From the NCBI RefSeq assembly GCF_027111295.1, contig NZ_CP114287.1, positions 4,030,001 to 4,094,000 of the forward strand: a stretch of 64,000 nt of DNA, read 5' to 3'. This DNA comes from Flavobacterium gelatinilyticum. Its GTDB lineage: Bacteria > Bacteroidota > Bacteroidia > Flavobacteriales > Flavobacteriaceae. Shown here piece after piece: positions 39,991 to 48,645 of this stretch; positions within the stretch are counted from its first letter, which is position 1; every line of letters starts with the position of its first letter. A program made the translations under genes and the position numbers. Below the pieces are notes generated by a model. The model was not told where the DNA came from. It searched no databases and saw only the letters and a list, made by a program, of their open reading frames with translations.

Positions 39991-40161
39991 ATGGGAGCTA
40001 TTATGCTTTACGCCGCAGGAATCAGAGAAGCACTTGTTTCAAATGATTTAGAAAAAATGAAAGCAGTAGCCGAGCAGGCTAAACAAACTGTGAAAGAACA
40101 AGGAGACTTAAGTGCCGCTTTGTTAGAATTGCTTGAGGCAATTGAAAAATTGAAAAAATAA
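39991..40161 (+). CDS. DUF1843-like small protein, copy B
   Basis: The 56-residue product begins MGAIMLYAAGIREALVSNDL, then EKMKAVAEQAKQTVKEQGDL and ends IEKLKK. The helical region aligns without gaps to copy A. Copy B has lost the MPYG of copy A (Leu and Ala there), so the two may have diverged in role. A terminator follows 10 bp on, before the radical SAM gene. Confidence 0.8.
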   Translation: MGAIMLYAAGIREALVSNDLEKMKAVAEQAKQTVKEQGDLSAALLELLEAIEKLKK

Positions 40162-40166
40162 TCTAG

Positions 40167-40211
40167 AAAAGAACGGTTTATTGAGTCCTGACTTTATAAA
40201 CCGTTTTTTTT
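40167..40211 (+). terminator. terminator or attenuator before the radical SAM gene
   Basis: The stem AACGGTTTAT / ATAAACCGTT with an eight-T run lies between copy B and the gene at 40242. No other promoter is seen in the 30 bp that follow, so the enzyme genes probably depend on partial read-through. Confidence 0.85.
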
Positions 40212-40241
40212 AAGTAATTAAGTAACCCTAAATTAATTAAG

Positions 40242-41669
40242 ATGAATAAGACTTCTACACGATACAGAGTAAGAGATGATTACAAAACAGCAACACCTGT
40301 TCATGTTGTATGGGAAATTACGCTGGCCTGTAATTTGAAATGTTCACATTGCGGCTCCAGAGCAGGCAAAGTAAGACCCGGTGAATTAACTACAGAACAA
40401 TGCTTCGAAGTTATTGACAGTCTAAAACGTCTTGGTACAAGAGAAATAACCATTATTGGCGGGGAAGCTTTTTTACGAAAAGACTGGCTTGATATAATCG
40501 AAAGAATCAGCGAAAGCGGTATTGAATGTTCGATGCAGTCCGGTGCTTATAATTTAAATGAAGAAAGAATCAGCAGTGCCAAAAAAGCGGGCATACGAAA
40601 TATTGGCGTTTCGATTGACGGAATGCCGGAAACACATAATAAAATAAGAGGAAGAAGAGATTCCTTCGACCATGTTATCCATTGTCTGCAATTACTAAAA
40701 AGCCACGATATTCCTTCGAGTGTTAATACTGTTATTACCAAATTAAATCAGGACGAGCTGAACGATCTTCTGGATGTTCTGATCGAAAACGGAGTAAGAA
40801 ACTGGCAGATTCAGCTTGCCGTTGCAATGGGAAATGCCGTAGATCATGCAGACGAATTAATTCTGCAACCGTATGAATTAATCGATTTTTACGAAAAACT
40901 AATCGTGATTTACAGAAAAGCACTGGCTCATAATGTTTTAATTCAGGCAGGAAACAACATAGGTTACTTTGGTCCATATGAACATATCTGGAGACAAGGT
41001 AACGAAAAATATTATACAGGTTGTTCTGCAGGACATACCGGAATTGGCATTGAAGCCGATGGAAAAATTAAAGGATGTCCATCCTTACCCACAACAGAAT
41101 ATACCGGCGGTAACGTAAAAGATATGAAACTGGAAGACATTTGGAGATACAGCGAAGAAATGGTTTTTTCCAGATATAGAAACAAAGAAGAATTATGGGG
41201 AGGCTGCAAAGGCTGTTATTACGAATCGTCCTGCCTCGCCGGATGTACCTGGACAAGTCATGTACTGTTTGGCAAAAGAGGAAACAATCCGTTTTGCCAT
41301 CACCGGGCCTTGGAACTAAAAAAGAAAGGACTTCACGAGCGCATCAGAAAAATAAAAGAAGCTCCCGGATTGTCTTTTGATATTGGCTTGTTTGAGATAA
41401 TCGTAGAAAACGAAAAAGGTGAAATAATAGAAATCCAGTCACCATATAACAGTCCGCCATCACTTCCTGCCGAAGATTATACAGACAGAGTACCAAGAAT
41501 GCCGCAGGCACTTAAACTCTGCAGCGGCTGCGATAATTATGTGTATGAAGAAGAAGAAACCTGCAGTTTCTGCAAAGCCGATATTCAGAAAGTAAACGAT
41601 GAATATGCGGCTAAAATGGAAAAAGCCAAACGATCACTGGAAAAATTAGAACTATTAATGATGAGATAA
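40242..41669 (+). CDS. radical SAM/SPASM enzyme with C-terminal zinc ribbon-like segment
   Basis: The radical SAM cluster motif C30-x3-C34-x2-C37 is seen in LACNLKCSHCGSR, with GGEAFLR as the SAM-binding GGE block. After residue 265 there is a SPASM-type set of Cys: YTGCSAGHTGIGIEADGKIKGCPS and WGGCKGCYYESSCLAGC. The C-terminus adds LCSGCDNYV...CSFCKAD, a CxxC pair repeat like a zinc ribbon. Such enzymes often modify peptides or small molecules by radical chemistry. The small proteins just upstream are natural candidates, but no substrate is shown. Confidence 0.9.
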   Translation: MNKTSTRYRVRDDYKTATPVHVVWEITLACNLKCSHCGSRAGKVRPGELTTEQCFEVIDSLKRLGTREITIIGGEAFLRKDWLDIIERISESGIECSMQSGAYNLNEERISSAKKAGIRNIGVSIDGMPETHNKIRGRRDSFDHVIHCLQLLKSHDIPSSVNTVITKLNQDELNDLLDVLIENGVRNWQIQLAVAMGNAVDHADELILQPYELIDFYEKLIVIYRKALAHNVLIQAGNNIGYFGPYEHIWRQGNEKYYTGCSAGHTGIGIEADGKIKGCPSLPTTEYTGGNVKDMKLEDIWRYSEEMVFSRYRNKEELWGGCKGCYYESSCLAGCTWTSHVLFGKRGNNPFCHHRALELKKKGLHERIRKIKEAPGLSFDIGLFEIIVENEKGEIIEIQSPYNSPPSLPAEDYTDRVPRMPQALKLCSGCDNYVYEEEETCSFCKADIQKVNDEYAAKMEKAKRSLEKLELLMMR

Positions 41670-41670
41670 T

Positions 41671-42240
41671 ATGGAACTGCTAAAAAAGATTCAATCAGAA
41701 ATTGACAAACAATCAGATACGATCGAAGAAAATTTAAGTCTTCCGGAAATTACAATCAAATACGGCTTAAACTCGTATCGATACGGATCGTCCAGTTTTT
41801 TAGCTGATCTTTTTGATCCTGTCGAAATAACAAACCAAACCGTCTTTTATGATTTGGGATCAGGTTACGGAAATATAATTTTATACGGAGCCGTAAAATA
41901 TCCCGAAGCACAATTTAAAGGAATTGAAATCCTGAAAGAACGACATGAGGTCTGTGCTGATTTGATAGAGAAAGAACAATTAAAAAATGCCGCTGCAATC
42001 TGCGGTGATATTTTAAAAACCGATATTTCTGACGGAACGATTTTTTATCTCTACAATCCTCTCTTTGATTTTCAGTATGCCGAATTACTGGATAAACTCT
42101 ATCAGATTTCTTTAAACAAACCCATTATTGTTATTGCAGAATCGCGCTGTGTTTTCTTTGATGAGGCAGACTGGCTTGAACAATACTATCTTAAGGATAT
42201 TGATGTCATCCGAAAAATTAAATATTACCGATCCAGATAA
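41671..42240 (+). CDS. SAM-dependent methyltransferase-like protein
   Basis: Motif I is FYDLGSGYGNIILYGAVKYPEAQFKGIEIL near residues 60-90, with E in GIEIL as the adenosine-binding acidic residue. A DOT1-like arrangement (YNPLF in place of NPPY) follows. The 189-residue protein starts 1 bp after the radical SAM stop, so translation is coupled. The substrate is unknown. Confidence 0.85.
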   Translation: MELLKKIQSEIDKQSDTIEENLSLPEITIKYGLNSYRYGSSSFLADLFDPVEITNQTVFYDLGSGYGNIILYGAVKYPEAQFKGIEILKERHEVCADLIEKEQLKNAAAICGDILKTDISDGTIFYLYNPLFDFQYAELLDKLYQISLNKPIIVIAESRCVFFDEADWLEQYYLKDIDVIRKIKYYRSR

Positions 42241-42288
42241 AACCAGAAAAAAACAGTCGGCTAGGCAAAACCGCATGCACAATTTTTT

Positions 42289-42373
42289 ATGACAAAAATT
42301 AACGGTTTCATGCCGCATATTAATCTGTTTGTGACATTTCCTGTTTACTGTGATTTTTTATAAGATAAGTTTA
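42289..42373 (+). promoter_or_regulatory. U4: triple 21-bp direct repeat promoter
   Basis: Repeats ATGACAAAA (42289), ATGCCGCAT (42310) and GTGACATTT (42331) are 21 bp apart. TAAGTTTA starts at 42366, 35 bp after the last repeat. It would drive the four-gene operon beginning at 42468. No E-type leader follows. Confidence 0.7.
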
Positions 42374-42467
42374 CCCATAAAAATAAAAACCCCTTGTTTT
42401 TCCGGCTCTTTAACCTGGATTCAAAAAGACAAACCCAAAAACAAATAATAACTAAAAAACTAAGATC

Positions 42468-43280
42468 ATGGCTAATTTAAGTTCAATTATCCTTCCGGTT
42501 CTTCAGGATATGGAAGAATCGCATTTAAAAGATCAATTATTAAAGTTCCTGCCAAACCAGACAGAAGCTTTTTCAAAAATCGAAAAAAGCTTCATTCAGT
42601 TAACTTCAAAAGTTCAGGACAAAGAGCGTTTACAGCGTTTCTTTCACAGCTGGAGCCAGACCAATAACAGTGCAATGACTGTTGCCGGAATCAGCAACCG
42701 TATTACAATGCTGGTTCATAAAAAACAGCCAATTGCAGACGAAAAAGCACTTTTGCAATCTATTACCAGTTTAAACAGAATTGTAGATGAAGATCTTGCA
42801 GTGGTAGGGCGTGTATTGCATTCTCAGTTATTCTATACTATGGCAACAAATATTTGTACAGATGATGACTGGCTTTCACGTAAATATTTAAACCAGAGCG
42901 CTTACGAATTTAAAGCCTGGAAAGACCAGAACTCCCTTCGAAACAAAGATATCATGATCGCTTTATTAACGACTTTGATACATGAAATTTATACTCACGG
43001 TGAAGTAGAATATATTCTTCCAAAATTTGAAGCCTGGGTTACAAACGACTATGGATTTTCTGAAGAAGACCGAGATAAAACTTTAGCATGGATTAGTGTA
43101 CACTGCGGGCCGACAGAAAAAAATCATTTCTTTTTTGCCGTGAGCGCTATTTTCCATTATGCAAAAGCCATGAATGTAAATCTTGAATCGTATGATCTTG
43201 AAAACATCATCAAAGATTACTTAGATAAGAAATCGGCCGTAATGGAAGATGTAATGGAAATTGAAGAAGTAAGTATCTAA
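42468..43280 (+). CDS. unrecognised all-helical protein, first gene of the U4 operon
   Basis: The 270-residue protein is helical throughout, with no signal peptide. Acid and His residues cluster in LIHEIYTHGEVEYILPKFEAW and HCGPTEKNHFFFAVSAIFHY. The ExxH in the second resembles the D/ExxH of haem-oxygenase-like diiron enzymes, but the other ligand spacing does not fit well, so I do not make that call. It ends 3 bp before the ATP-grasp-like gene. Confidence 0.6.
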   Translation: MANLSSIILPVLQDMEESHLKDQLLKFLPNQTEAFSKIEKSFIQLTSKVQDKERLQRFFHSWSQTNNSAMTVAGISNRITMLVHKKQPIADEKALLQSITSLNRIVDEDLAVVGRVLHSQLFYTMATNICTDDDWLSRKYLNQSAYEFKAWKDQNSLRNKDIMIALLTTLIHEIYTHGEVEYILPKFEAWVTNDYGFSEEDRDKTLAWISVHCGPTEKNHFFFAVSAIFHYAKAMNVNLESYDLENIIKDYLDKKSAVMEDVMEIEEVSI

Positions 43281-43283
43281 TTA

Positions 43284-44543
43284 TTGCAAAAAATGATTAC
43301 TACAAGTAAAGAAGCAGAGCCTAAAGTCACGTCTAAAATTTCATTGCAGCAAAATCCATCTGATAAACAAAAAAAGTGGAACCAGTTGTTTGTGCAATAT
43401 CTTCAGACTGATACCGGATTAGACCGAAATTCATTTGCCGGTTCTTCGGTAAAATTGTCTTCGGGCTATAATAAAAAAATGAGACGTTTATGCTCTGTTT
43501 TAAATCATGCTTGTAAAGCTGTTGTTTTAAATTATTTTGAAGATGAAAGAATTCGGGAATATTATCAGTTGGATAATGATCTCGAAACTTTACTAAAAAA
43601 ATGCAATAACCAGCCATATAATCAGGGCTTTTACCGCCCTGATTTTTTATATGACAAAAACGATCAGGCAAAAATTTGTGAAATAGGCGCACGTTATCCG
43701 CTAAACGGCTGGATGATCAGCTATTATCTGGAATTAATCGATAATGAAATCAATAGAGAACAAAGTAAGGAATCTGACCTGAAAAACCTGATCAGCGATT
43801 TGTATTATCAATTTTCTCCCGACAAAAAAATAGCACTTGTTCATGACGACGAAAAAGGAACCGAAATTTTTTATCTTCAAAAGGAACTGGCAAAATTTGG
43901 TATCGAATTAATTTCTGTAAAACCTCAGGATTTAATCGTTTCAAATGATTCTGTTTATGTAAATGGAGAACCCGTTTCTAAATTTATATTAGAAATGGAT
44001 CGTGAGGAACTCAAAAAAATAAATCCGGAGGTAATCGATAAACTGATTGAACAAAATACCTATTTCAATGACATTCGAACTTTAATTTTAATTCATGACA
44101 AAAGAGTTTTGGCTGTTCTTTACGACGAACAAATTATGAGCGATTATGTAAATGAGGAAGACTATACCTTTTTAAAAAAATACCTTATTCCGAGTTATGT
44201 AATTATAGACCCAATTGGCTGTGATCCTTTTATTTATTGCGACACCAATTTAATCTTAAAATTAAACAGCGGCGGCAGAGGAATAGGCGCTTATGTAAAA
44301 AACGAATGTACAGATCAGGAATGGGAAAACATTATTAGACAAAACTGGAATAAATACCTCATTCAGCATTTTGTAGATCAGAAAGAATTCGACGATATCG
44401 AGAACAACCGTGACATTCATCTCGTTGGCATGCTATTGTGTAAAGATGACAAAACCTATGGTTCCGGTTTATTTCGCGGTTCAGATGAATCAGTTGTAAA
44501 TGTACATCAGGGCAGGGCATTGATTTATCCTGTATCAGACTAA
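43284..44543 (+). CDS. ATP-grasp-like enzyme
   Basis: The block FYRPDFLYDKNDQAKICEIGARYPLNGW (R118, E133) resembles the start of circularly permuted ATP-grasp ligases. ILKLNSGGRGIGAYVK near 330 is the Gly-rich ATP-binding loop, and RGSDESVVNVHQG is the late metal-region block. ATP-grasp enzymes join a carboxylate to an amine or thiol through an acyl phosphate. It starts 3 bp after the helical gene and ends 8 bp before the glycosyltransferase gene, so all are one operon. Confidence 0.7.
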   Translation: MQKMITTSKEAEPKVTSKISLQQNPSDKQKKWNQLFVQYLQTDTGLDRNSFAGSSVKLSSGYNKKMRRLCSVLNHACKAVVLNYFEDERIREYYQLDNDLETLLKKCNNQPYNQGFYRPDFLYDKNDQAKICEIGARYPLNGWMISYYLELIDNEINREQSKESDLKNLISDLYYQFSPDKKIALVHDDEKGTEIFYLQKELAKFGIELISVKPQDLIVSNDSVYVNGEPVSKFILEMDREELKKINPEVIDKLIEQNTYFNDIRTLILIHDKRVLAVLYDEQIMSDYVNEEDYTFLKKYLIPSYVIIDPIGCDPFIYCDTNLILKLNSGGRGIGAYVKNECTDQEWENIIRQNWNKYLIQHFVDQKEFDDIENNRDIHLVGMLLCKDDKTYGSGLFRGSDESVVNVHQGRALIYPVSD

Positions 44544-44551
44544 TCAAAAAA

Positions 44552-45466
44552 ATGAAACATACTGTTGTTATTCCGCTTTACAATAAAGAAGCTTATATAT
44601 CAGATACCATTCGTTCGCTCGCTTTTCAGGAGAAAAAACCATACGAAATTATCATTGTTGATGACTGCAGTACAGATAAAAGCCTGCCGCGTTTAAAAGA
44701 AGCTTTGGCATTTTTTGCACCGCAGTTCCTGCAAACCAATGTTCAGATTATCAAATTAAAAGAGAACAAAGGTCCTGGGAATGCACGAAACACTGGACTT
44801 GAAAATGCAAAAGGCGACCTGATAAGTTTTCTGGATGCCGATGATTATTACACCCCTTTCTGTTTACTCGAAGCCGGTTTAGTAATGGAACAGGAAAATA
44901 TCGACATTCTGGTGCTCGGAATTGTATTGGTACCCTCAAAATATTATCTGCCTCAAATAAAATCATTCGAAAAAGAACTGATTTTTTTGCATGATGAGCT
45001 CTTTTTGATTCCAAATATACTGCACACCATAAGTTCTCCGGATTTTATTATGGGCGTTGGAAGCAATGTTGTCATCAAAAAGAAACTTTTAGAAAATGTG
45101 CGTTATGAAACCAATGTTTCCTTAAATGAAGGAATTGATTTTTGGTACCGGGTTTTAAAAAGTATGGAAAAAACATCTCGTACCGCTTTACTTAATAAAG
45201 TCTGTATTGAAGTTAGAGAAGTAGAAGGAAGTTTGTCCCGAATAAGTTATAAGAGCTGGAAAGAATTAAAAATTCCGGTTACCATACAACGATATCAAAA
45301 TAGCACCGATTGCAATGACCGGCAGTTAATGGGAATGTTATCGCAGCGATGGTTTGATCACGCTATGGAACGTTTACCATCCTTTTGGCAAAAATTACTC
45401 TTTGTGTTACATCACTTTAAAACCTTATTTCGAAATCGCCGGTATTTCAGAAAAAGAAATAAATAA
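44552..45466 (+). CDS. glycosyltransferase family 2
   Basis: A GT-A fold is shown by VVIPLYNKEAYISDTIRSL, EIIIVDDCSTDKSL near 32, the nucleotide-sugar block ENKGPGNARNTGLENAKGD, and the DxD-type motif FLDADDYYTP near 95. It is 304 residues. The acceptor could be a product of the cluster or the cell surface. It is flanked by the ATP-grasp and AMP-ligase genes in the same direction. Confidence 0.88.
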   Translation: MKHTVVIPLYNKEAYISDTIRSLAFQEKKPYEIIIVDDCSTDKSLPRLKEALAFFAPQFLQTNVQIIKLKENKGPGNARNTGLENAKGDLISFLDADDYYTPFCLLEAGLVMEQENIDILVLGIVLVPSKYYLPQIKSFEKELIFLHDELFLIPNILHTISSPDFIMGVGSNVVIKKKLLENVRYETNVSLNEGIDFWYRVLKSMEKTSRTALLNKVCIEVREVEGSLSRISYKSWKELKIPVTIQRYQNSTDCNDRQLMGMLSQRWFDHAMERLPSFWQKLLFVLHHFKTLFRNRRYFRKRNK

Positions 45467-45477
45467 ACCACAAAATT

Positions 45478-46674
45478 ATGTACGAAACCTGTACTTTTCA
45501 TACAACAGATCTCACGGAATTGCAGGATTATTTTGAACTGGCAAAAAAGAATCCGTTATATACAGCATTTTATAAAGAATCCGAATCTGCTTCTAAAGCT
45601 CCAATGCTGAGTAAAAAAGAATTGATTCCCATTCTGAAAACTAAATTTAAACTTCAGGAGGAAAATACCGGTGTGTATCTTGTGCGTTCAGGCGGGAGCA
45701 CTCAAAATCCTTTAGTTTTTCCTGTGGACATTCAGGAAAACCATAATCAGCGTCTGGCATTGGCAGAAGAATTAATCCAAAACAATTTTTTTAGTCCGAA
45801 AACCATAGCTTTAAATATTTTTGGTTATTCTGATATGTACCGCACAGCAGCAATAATGGATGATATTTTAGAAAAATGCCAGGCCACAACATTAGCCTTA
45901 AGCGCACATGCCGCTTATGCCGATATGGAACACGCAGCAGATTATTTTAAGCCTGATTTTATATTGGGAACACCTTCAAAATTATTATGCTTTGCACAGT
46001 TTTTAGAAGAAAAGAATAAAAAACTTGAAATCCGGAATTTACTTTACGGAGGAGAATTTTTAAGACCAAACATACAAAAGCTTTTACAGAAAACACTTGG
46101 AGTACAGCAAATCTATTCGTTATATGGTTCTGCCGAAACCGGAATTTGGGCCTGGTGTAATGTTACCGAAAAGCCGTCACTATTTTCAGTTATTAACGGA
46201 ATTATAATCGAAATCCTGAATCCGGACAAAGAAGGATATGGTACAATTGCCGTAACGAATACTTTTAGAAAAAGATTTCCGGTTTTTCGATATGCCATTG
46301 GCGATTTAGGCCGCTGGGTTGAAGCTGACGGAAAATCCTTTCTGGAGTTAAAATCGCGAGAAAGTAAATCTTTTATCCTTTGCGAACAGCATTACGATTT
46401 AGACGATTTTGCTTTTTTAACAAACGGAGCTGCTGCTTTTCAAATCCAGCTTTCGACCTCAGATAAGTTTAAGGAAATCATACGTTTTTTACTTGTTCAT
46501 GACCTTCCTCAAAAACAAATACCTGAATTTGTTCAGGAAAAATGCGAGGCACTAAAAAAACTTCTTTATTATGACGAACGTTTTATGAAAGTAGAGGTTT
46601 CGCTCGTAAAAGCCTCCGATTTATACATTGATCCCAATACTGCAAAAACACCTATATTGTTGGATATTAGATGA
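45478..46674 (+). CDS. AMP-forming ligase (phenylacetate-CoA ligase-like)
   Basis: The 398-residue protein has the ANL-superfamily landmarks: YLVRSGGSTQNPLVFP near 68 (P-loop type), SLYGSAETGIW near 215 (acyl-AMP site), and FRYAIGDLGRWVE near 270 (the Asp that binds ribose). It is near the PaaK group in length and layout. Activation of a carboxylic acid as acyl-AMP is likely, with transfer to CoA or to an amine. It is the last gene of the U4 operon. Confidence 0.85.
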   Translation: MYETCTFHTTDLTELQDYFELAKKNPLYTAFYKESESASKAPMLSKKELIPILKTKFKLQEENTGVYLVRSGGSTQNPLVFPVDIQENHNQRLALAEELIQNNFFSPKTIALNIFGYSDMYRTAAIMDDILEKCQATTLALSAHAAYADMEHAADYFKPDFILGTPSKLLCFAQFLEEKNKKLEIRNLLYGGEFLRPNIQKLLQKTLGVQQIYSLYGSAETGIWAWCNVTEKPSLFSVINGIIIEILNPDKEGYGTIAVTNTFRKRFPVFRYAIGDLGRWVEADGKSFLELKSRESKSFILCEQHYDLDDFAFLTNGAAAFQIQLSTSDKFKEIIRFLLVHDLPQKQIPEFVQEKCEALKKLLYYDERFMKVEVSLVKASDLYIDPNTAKTPILLDIR

Positions 46675-46694
46675 TTTAACTTGCGTTGTTTTTC

Positions 46695-46779
46695 ATTACA
46701 GCAAAAAGTTTGTTCATGACATTCTTTTAAGCTTTGATGACATTCTTTTTATAGTCTTTTTTTTGTTCGATTAATTTTA
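46695..46779 (+). promoter_or_regulatory. U5: triple 21-bp direct repeat promoter
   Basis: Repeats ATTACAGCA (46695), ATGACATTC (46716) and ATGACATTC (46737) are 21 bp apart; the last two are near identical over 12 bp. TAATTTTA starts at 46772, 35 bp after the last repeat start. It would drive the GMC oxidoreductase and PAS-cupin genes. Confidence 0.75.
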
Positions 46780-46863
46780 ATCAAAATAACTGCGGGAACT
46801 CTGTTTCTTAAAGTTTGTTTTTAGAGAAAATCTCAAATTTCAACTAACAAAAAAATAACTATT

Positions 46864-48639
46864 ATGACCACATTTTCATCAAGTCCGAATTTTGCGAACG
46901 GTTTTCCAACACCGGGTCCGCAGGATCCAACAGCACAAAAAGTTTTGGATCACATTTTTTTCCTTTCAGAAACCGACTGGAAAATTGCACGAGAACAAGA
47001 ACATTTTGATTTTATAGTTATTGGGAGCGGTTTCTGTGCTTTGGCTTTCGCCGAAAAAACATTAGAAGAAAACCCGGAGGCAAGAATTTTAATAGTAGAA
47101 CGAGGTCCTTTTTTCCTGCCAGAACACTTTCAAAATCTTCCTATTCCGTATCAGCATGTATTGGGCGGATTGTCAGAAACATTTCCGTGGACACTTTCAA
47201 GAAAAACGGCTCAGCAGCCAAAAGGAAATATCCAGTTTCAACACGGAATGATTCCGTTTTTTGGAGGAAGAAGTATTATGTGGAGTGCGTGGTGCCCAAG
47301 ACCGACTCAGGAAGAAATGCAGTACTGGCCTCAGGAAACGATTGATGCGGCTAATAGAAAATTTAAAGATGCTGAAAAGCTGTTAAATGTTATTCCGGCA
47401 GATAAAATTGATACCAAACTTGATGATGCAGTTTTAAATCATGTAGCTTCACAGCGTCCTGTTTATAATGTAATGCAGAAAAAACTGCAAAAAATGTTAG
47501 CAGATAATTTAGAAAAGATTCCATCTGCTACCAGAAGTATGGCTGCTCCTTTGGCAGTAGGTTCCGGAGAACTGCAGGGATTAGATTTTGCTAAATTTTC
47601 TACTCCGTCCGTAATGCTGGAACTTGCCATAAAACAAGCCGATAAAAGTAAAAAAAAGGAAGGAAGCCCTTTAAAAATGGTTGCCAATTGTATTGTAGAG
47701 CGTATTCATCAGCAGGATGGCGTTGCGACAGCTCTGGAAACTTCAAGAGGAGTAATAAATGTAGGCGATGCCAAAGTAATTCTGGCAATGGGAACACTGC
47801 CGCCAACTACCTTATTATTAAATTCTTTCCCGCAGGTTAAAAGAGCAGGAGAACGTTTTACGGCTCATTTTATTACTTCAATTGTAGCCCGTATTCCTCG
47901 TAACGATTATGATTTTGCACAACGGTTAGATGAACTGGAATTGGCAGCAATTTATATGGCAGGAACCAATAAAAAAAGCGGTATGCAGTATCATGTGCAG
48001 TTGTCTGTTTTATCAGATAAAAACCCGAAAGAAAATGCACAAAAAGCAGCACGATATATGCCGGATGTTGTGGCAACAGCCTCGATGGCACAATTAAAAG
48101 ATTCTAAAGATTATCTGGTATTTGTCTGCGCTGTACTGGGTGAAATGGATTTTATAAATCCGGAAAACTTTTTACGTCTTAACGGACAATCTGACCCTAC
48201 TACAAATGTTACGCTTCAGGCAATTGCCAGTAAAAAAGATTTACAAACCTGGGACACAATGGATGAAGGAACTTTTGAAATGCTGGAAAAAGCCTTATCT
48301 CCAAAAGGAGAAGGGGCTGTACAATACTGGAGAGGCTCTCCAGACAAAGGAGAGTGGGTGAAGGAAAGACCTCCGGTAGATCAGCGTAGAGTAGGCGGTC
48401 TGGTTCACGAAGGCTCAAGTCTTTGGATTGGAAAAGACGACGAAGGTGTTGTAGGATTAGACTATCGTCCAAACGGAGTAGAGAATGTTTATGTAACCGG
48501 CGGTGCACTTTGGCCTGCAAGCGGTTCATGGAACCCCACTTTAACTATGGTCGCTCTGGCTCAGGATTTGGCAGAAAATTTAAACCGCGAATCTATCAGC
48601 AAAACTAAAATTGGCTCTAAGAAAGCCGCTTCAAAATAA
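46864..48639 (+). CDS. GMC-family oxidoreductase
   Basis: The FAD-binding motif is FIVIGSGFCALAFAEKTL near residue 50, ending with the acidic LIVERG near 78. HGMIPFFGGRSIMWSAWCPRP near 120 is the GMC-type substrate/FAD contact region, and the C-terminus has VENVYVTGGALWPASGSWNPTLTMVALAQ. The 591 residues fit. GMC enzymes oxidise alcohols or remove hydride from substrates in the presence of FAD. No signal peptide is seen, so it is probably cytosolic. It is paired with the PAS-cupin gene, 6 bp ahead. Confidence 0.9.
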   Translation: MTTFSSSPNFANGFPTPGPQDPTAQKVLDHIFFLSETDWKIAREQEHFDFIVIGSGFCALAFAEKTLEENPEARILIVERGPFFLPEHFQNLPIPYQHVLGGLSETFPWTLSRKTAQQPKGNIQFQHGMIPFFGGRSIMWSAWCPRPTQEEMQYWPQETIDAANRKFKDAEKLLNVIPADKIDTKLDDAVLNHVASQRPVYNVMQKKLQKMLADNLEKIPSATRSMAAPLAVGSGELQGLDFAKFSTPSVMLELAIKQADKSKKKEGSPLKMVANCIVERIHQQDGVATALETSRGVINVGDAKVILAMGTLPPTTLLLNSFPQVKRAGERFTAHFITSIVARIPRNDYDFAQRLDELELAAIYMAGTNKKSGMQYHVQLSVLSDKNPKENAQKAARYMPDVVATASMAQLKDSKDYLVFVCAVLGEMDFINPENFLRLNGQSDPTTNVTLQAIASKKDLQTWDTMDEGTFEMLEKALSPKGEGAVQYWRGSPDKGEWVKERPPVDQRRVGGLVHEGSSLWIGKDDEGVVGLDYRPNGVENVYVTGGALWPASGSWNPTLTMVALAQDLAENLNRESISKTKIGSKKAASK

Positions 48640-48645
48640 TCGAAA

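Noticed and set aside
39713..40161. DUF1843 pair as a toxin-antitoxin system
   Set aside because: Both members are paralogues of one family and neither resembles a toxin or a DNA-binding antitoxin.
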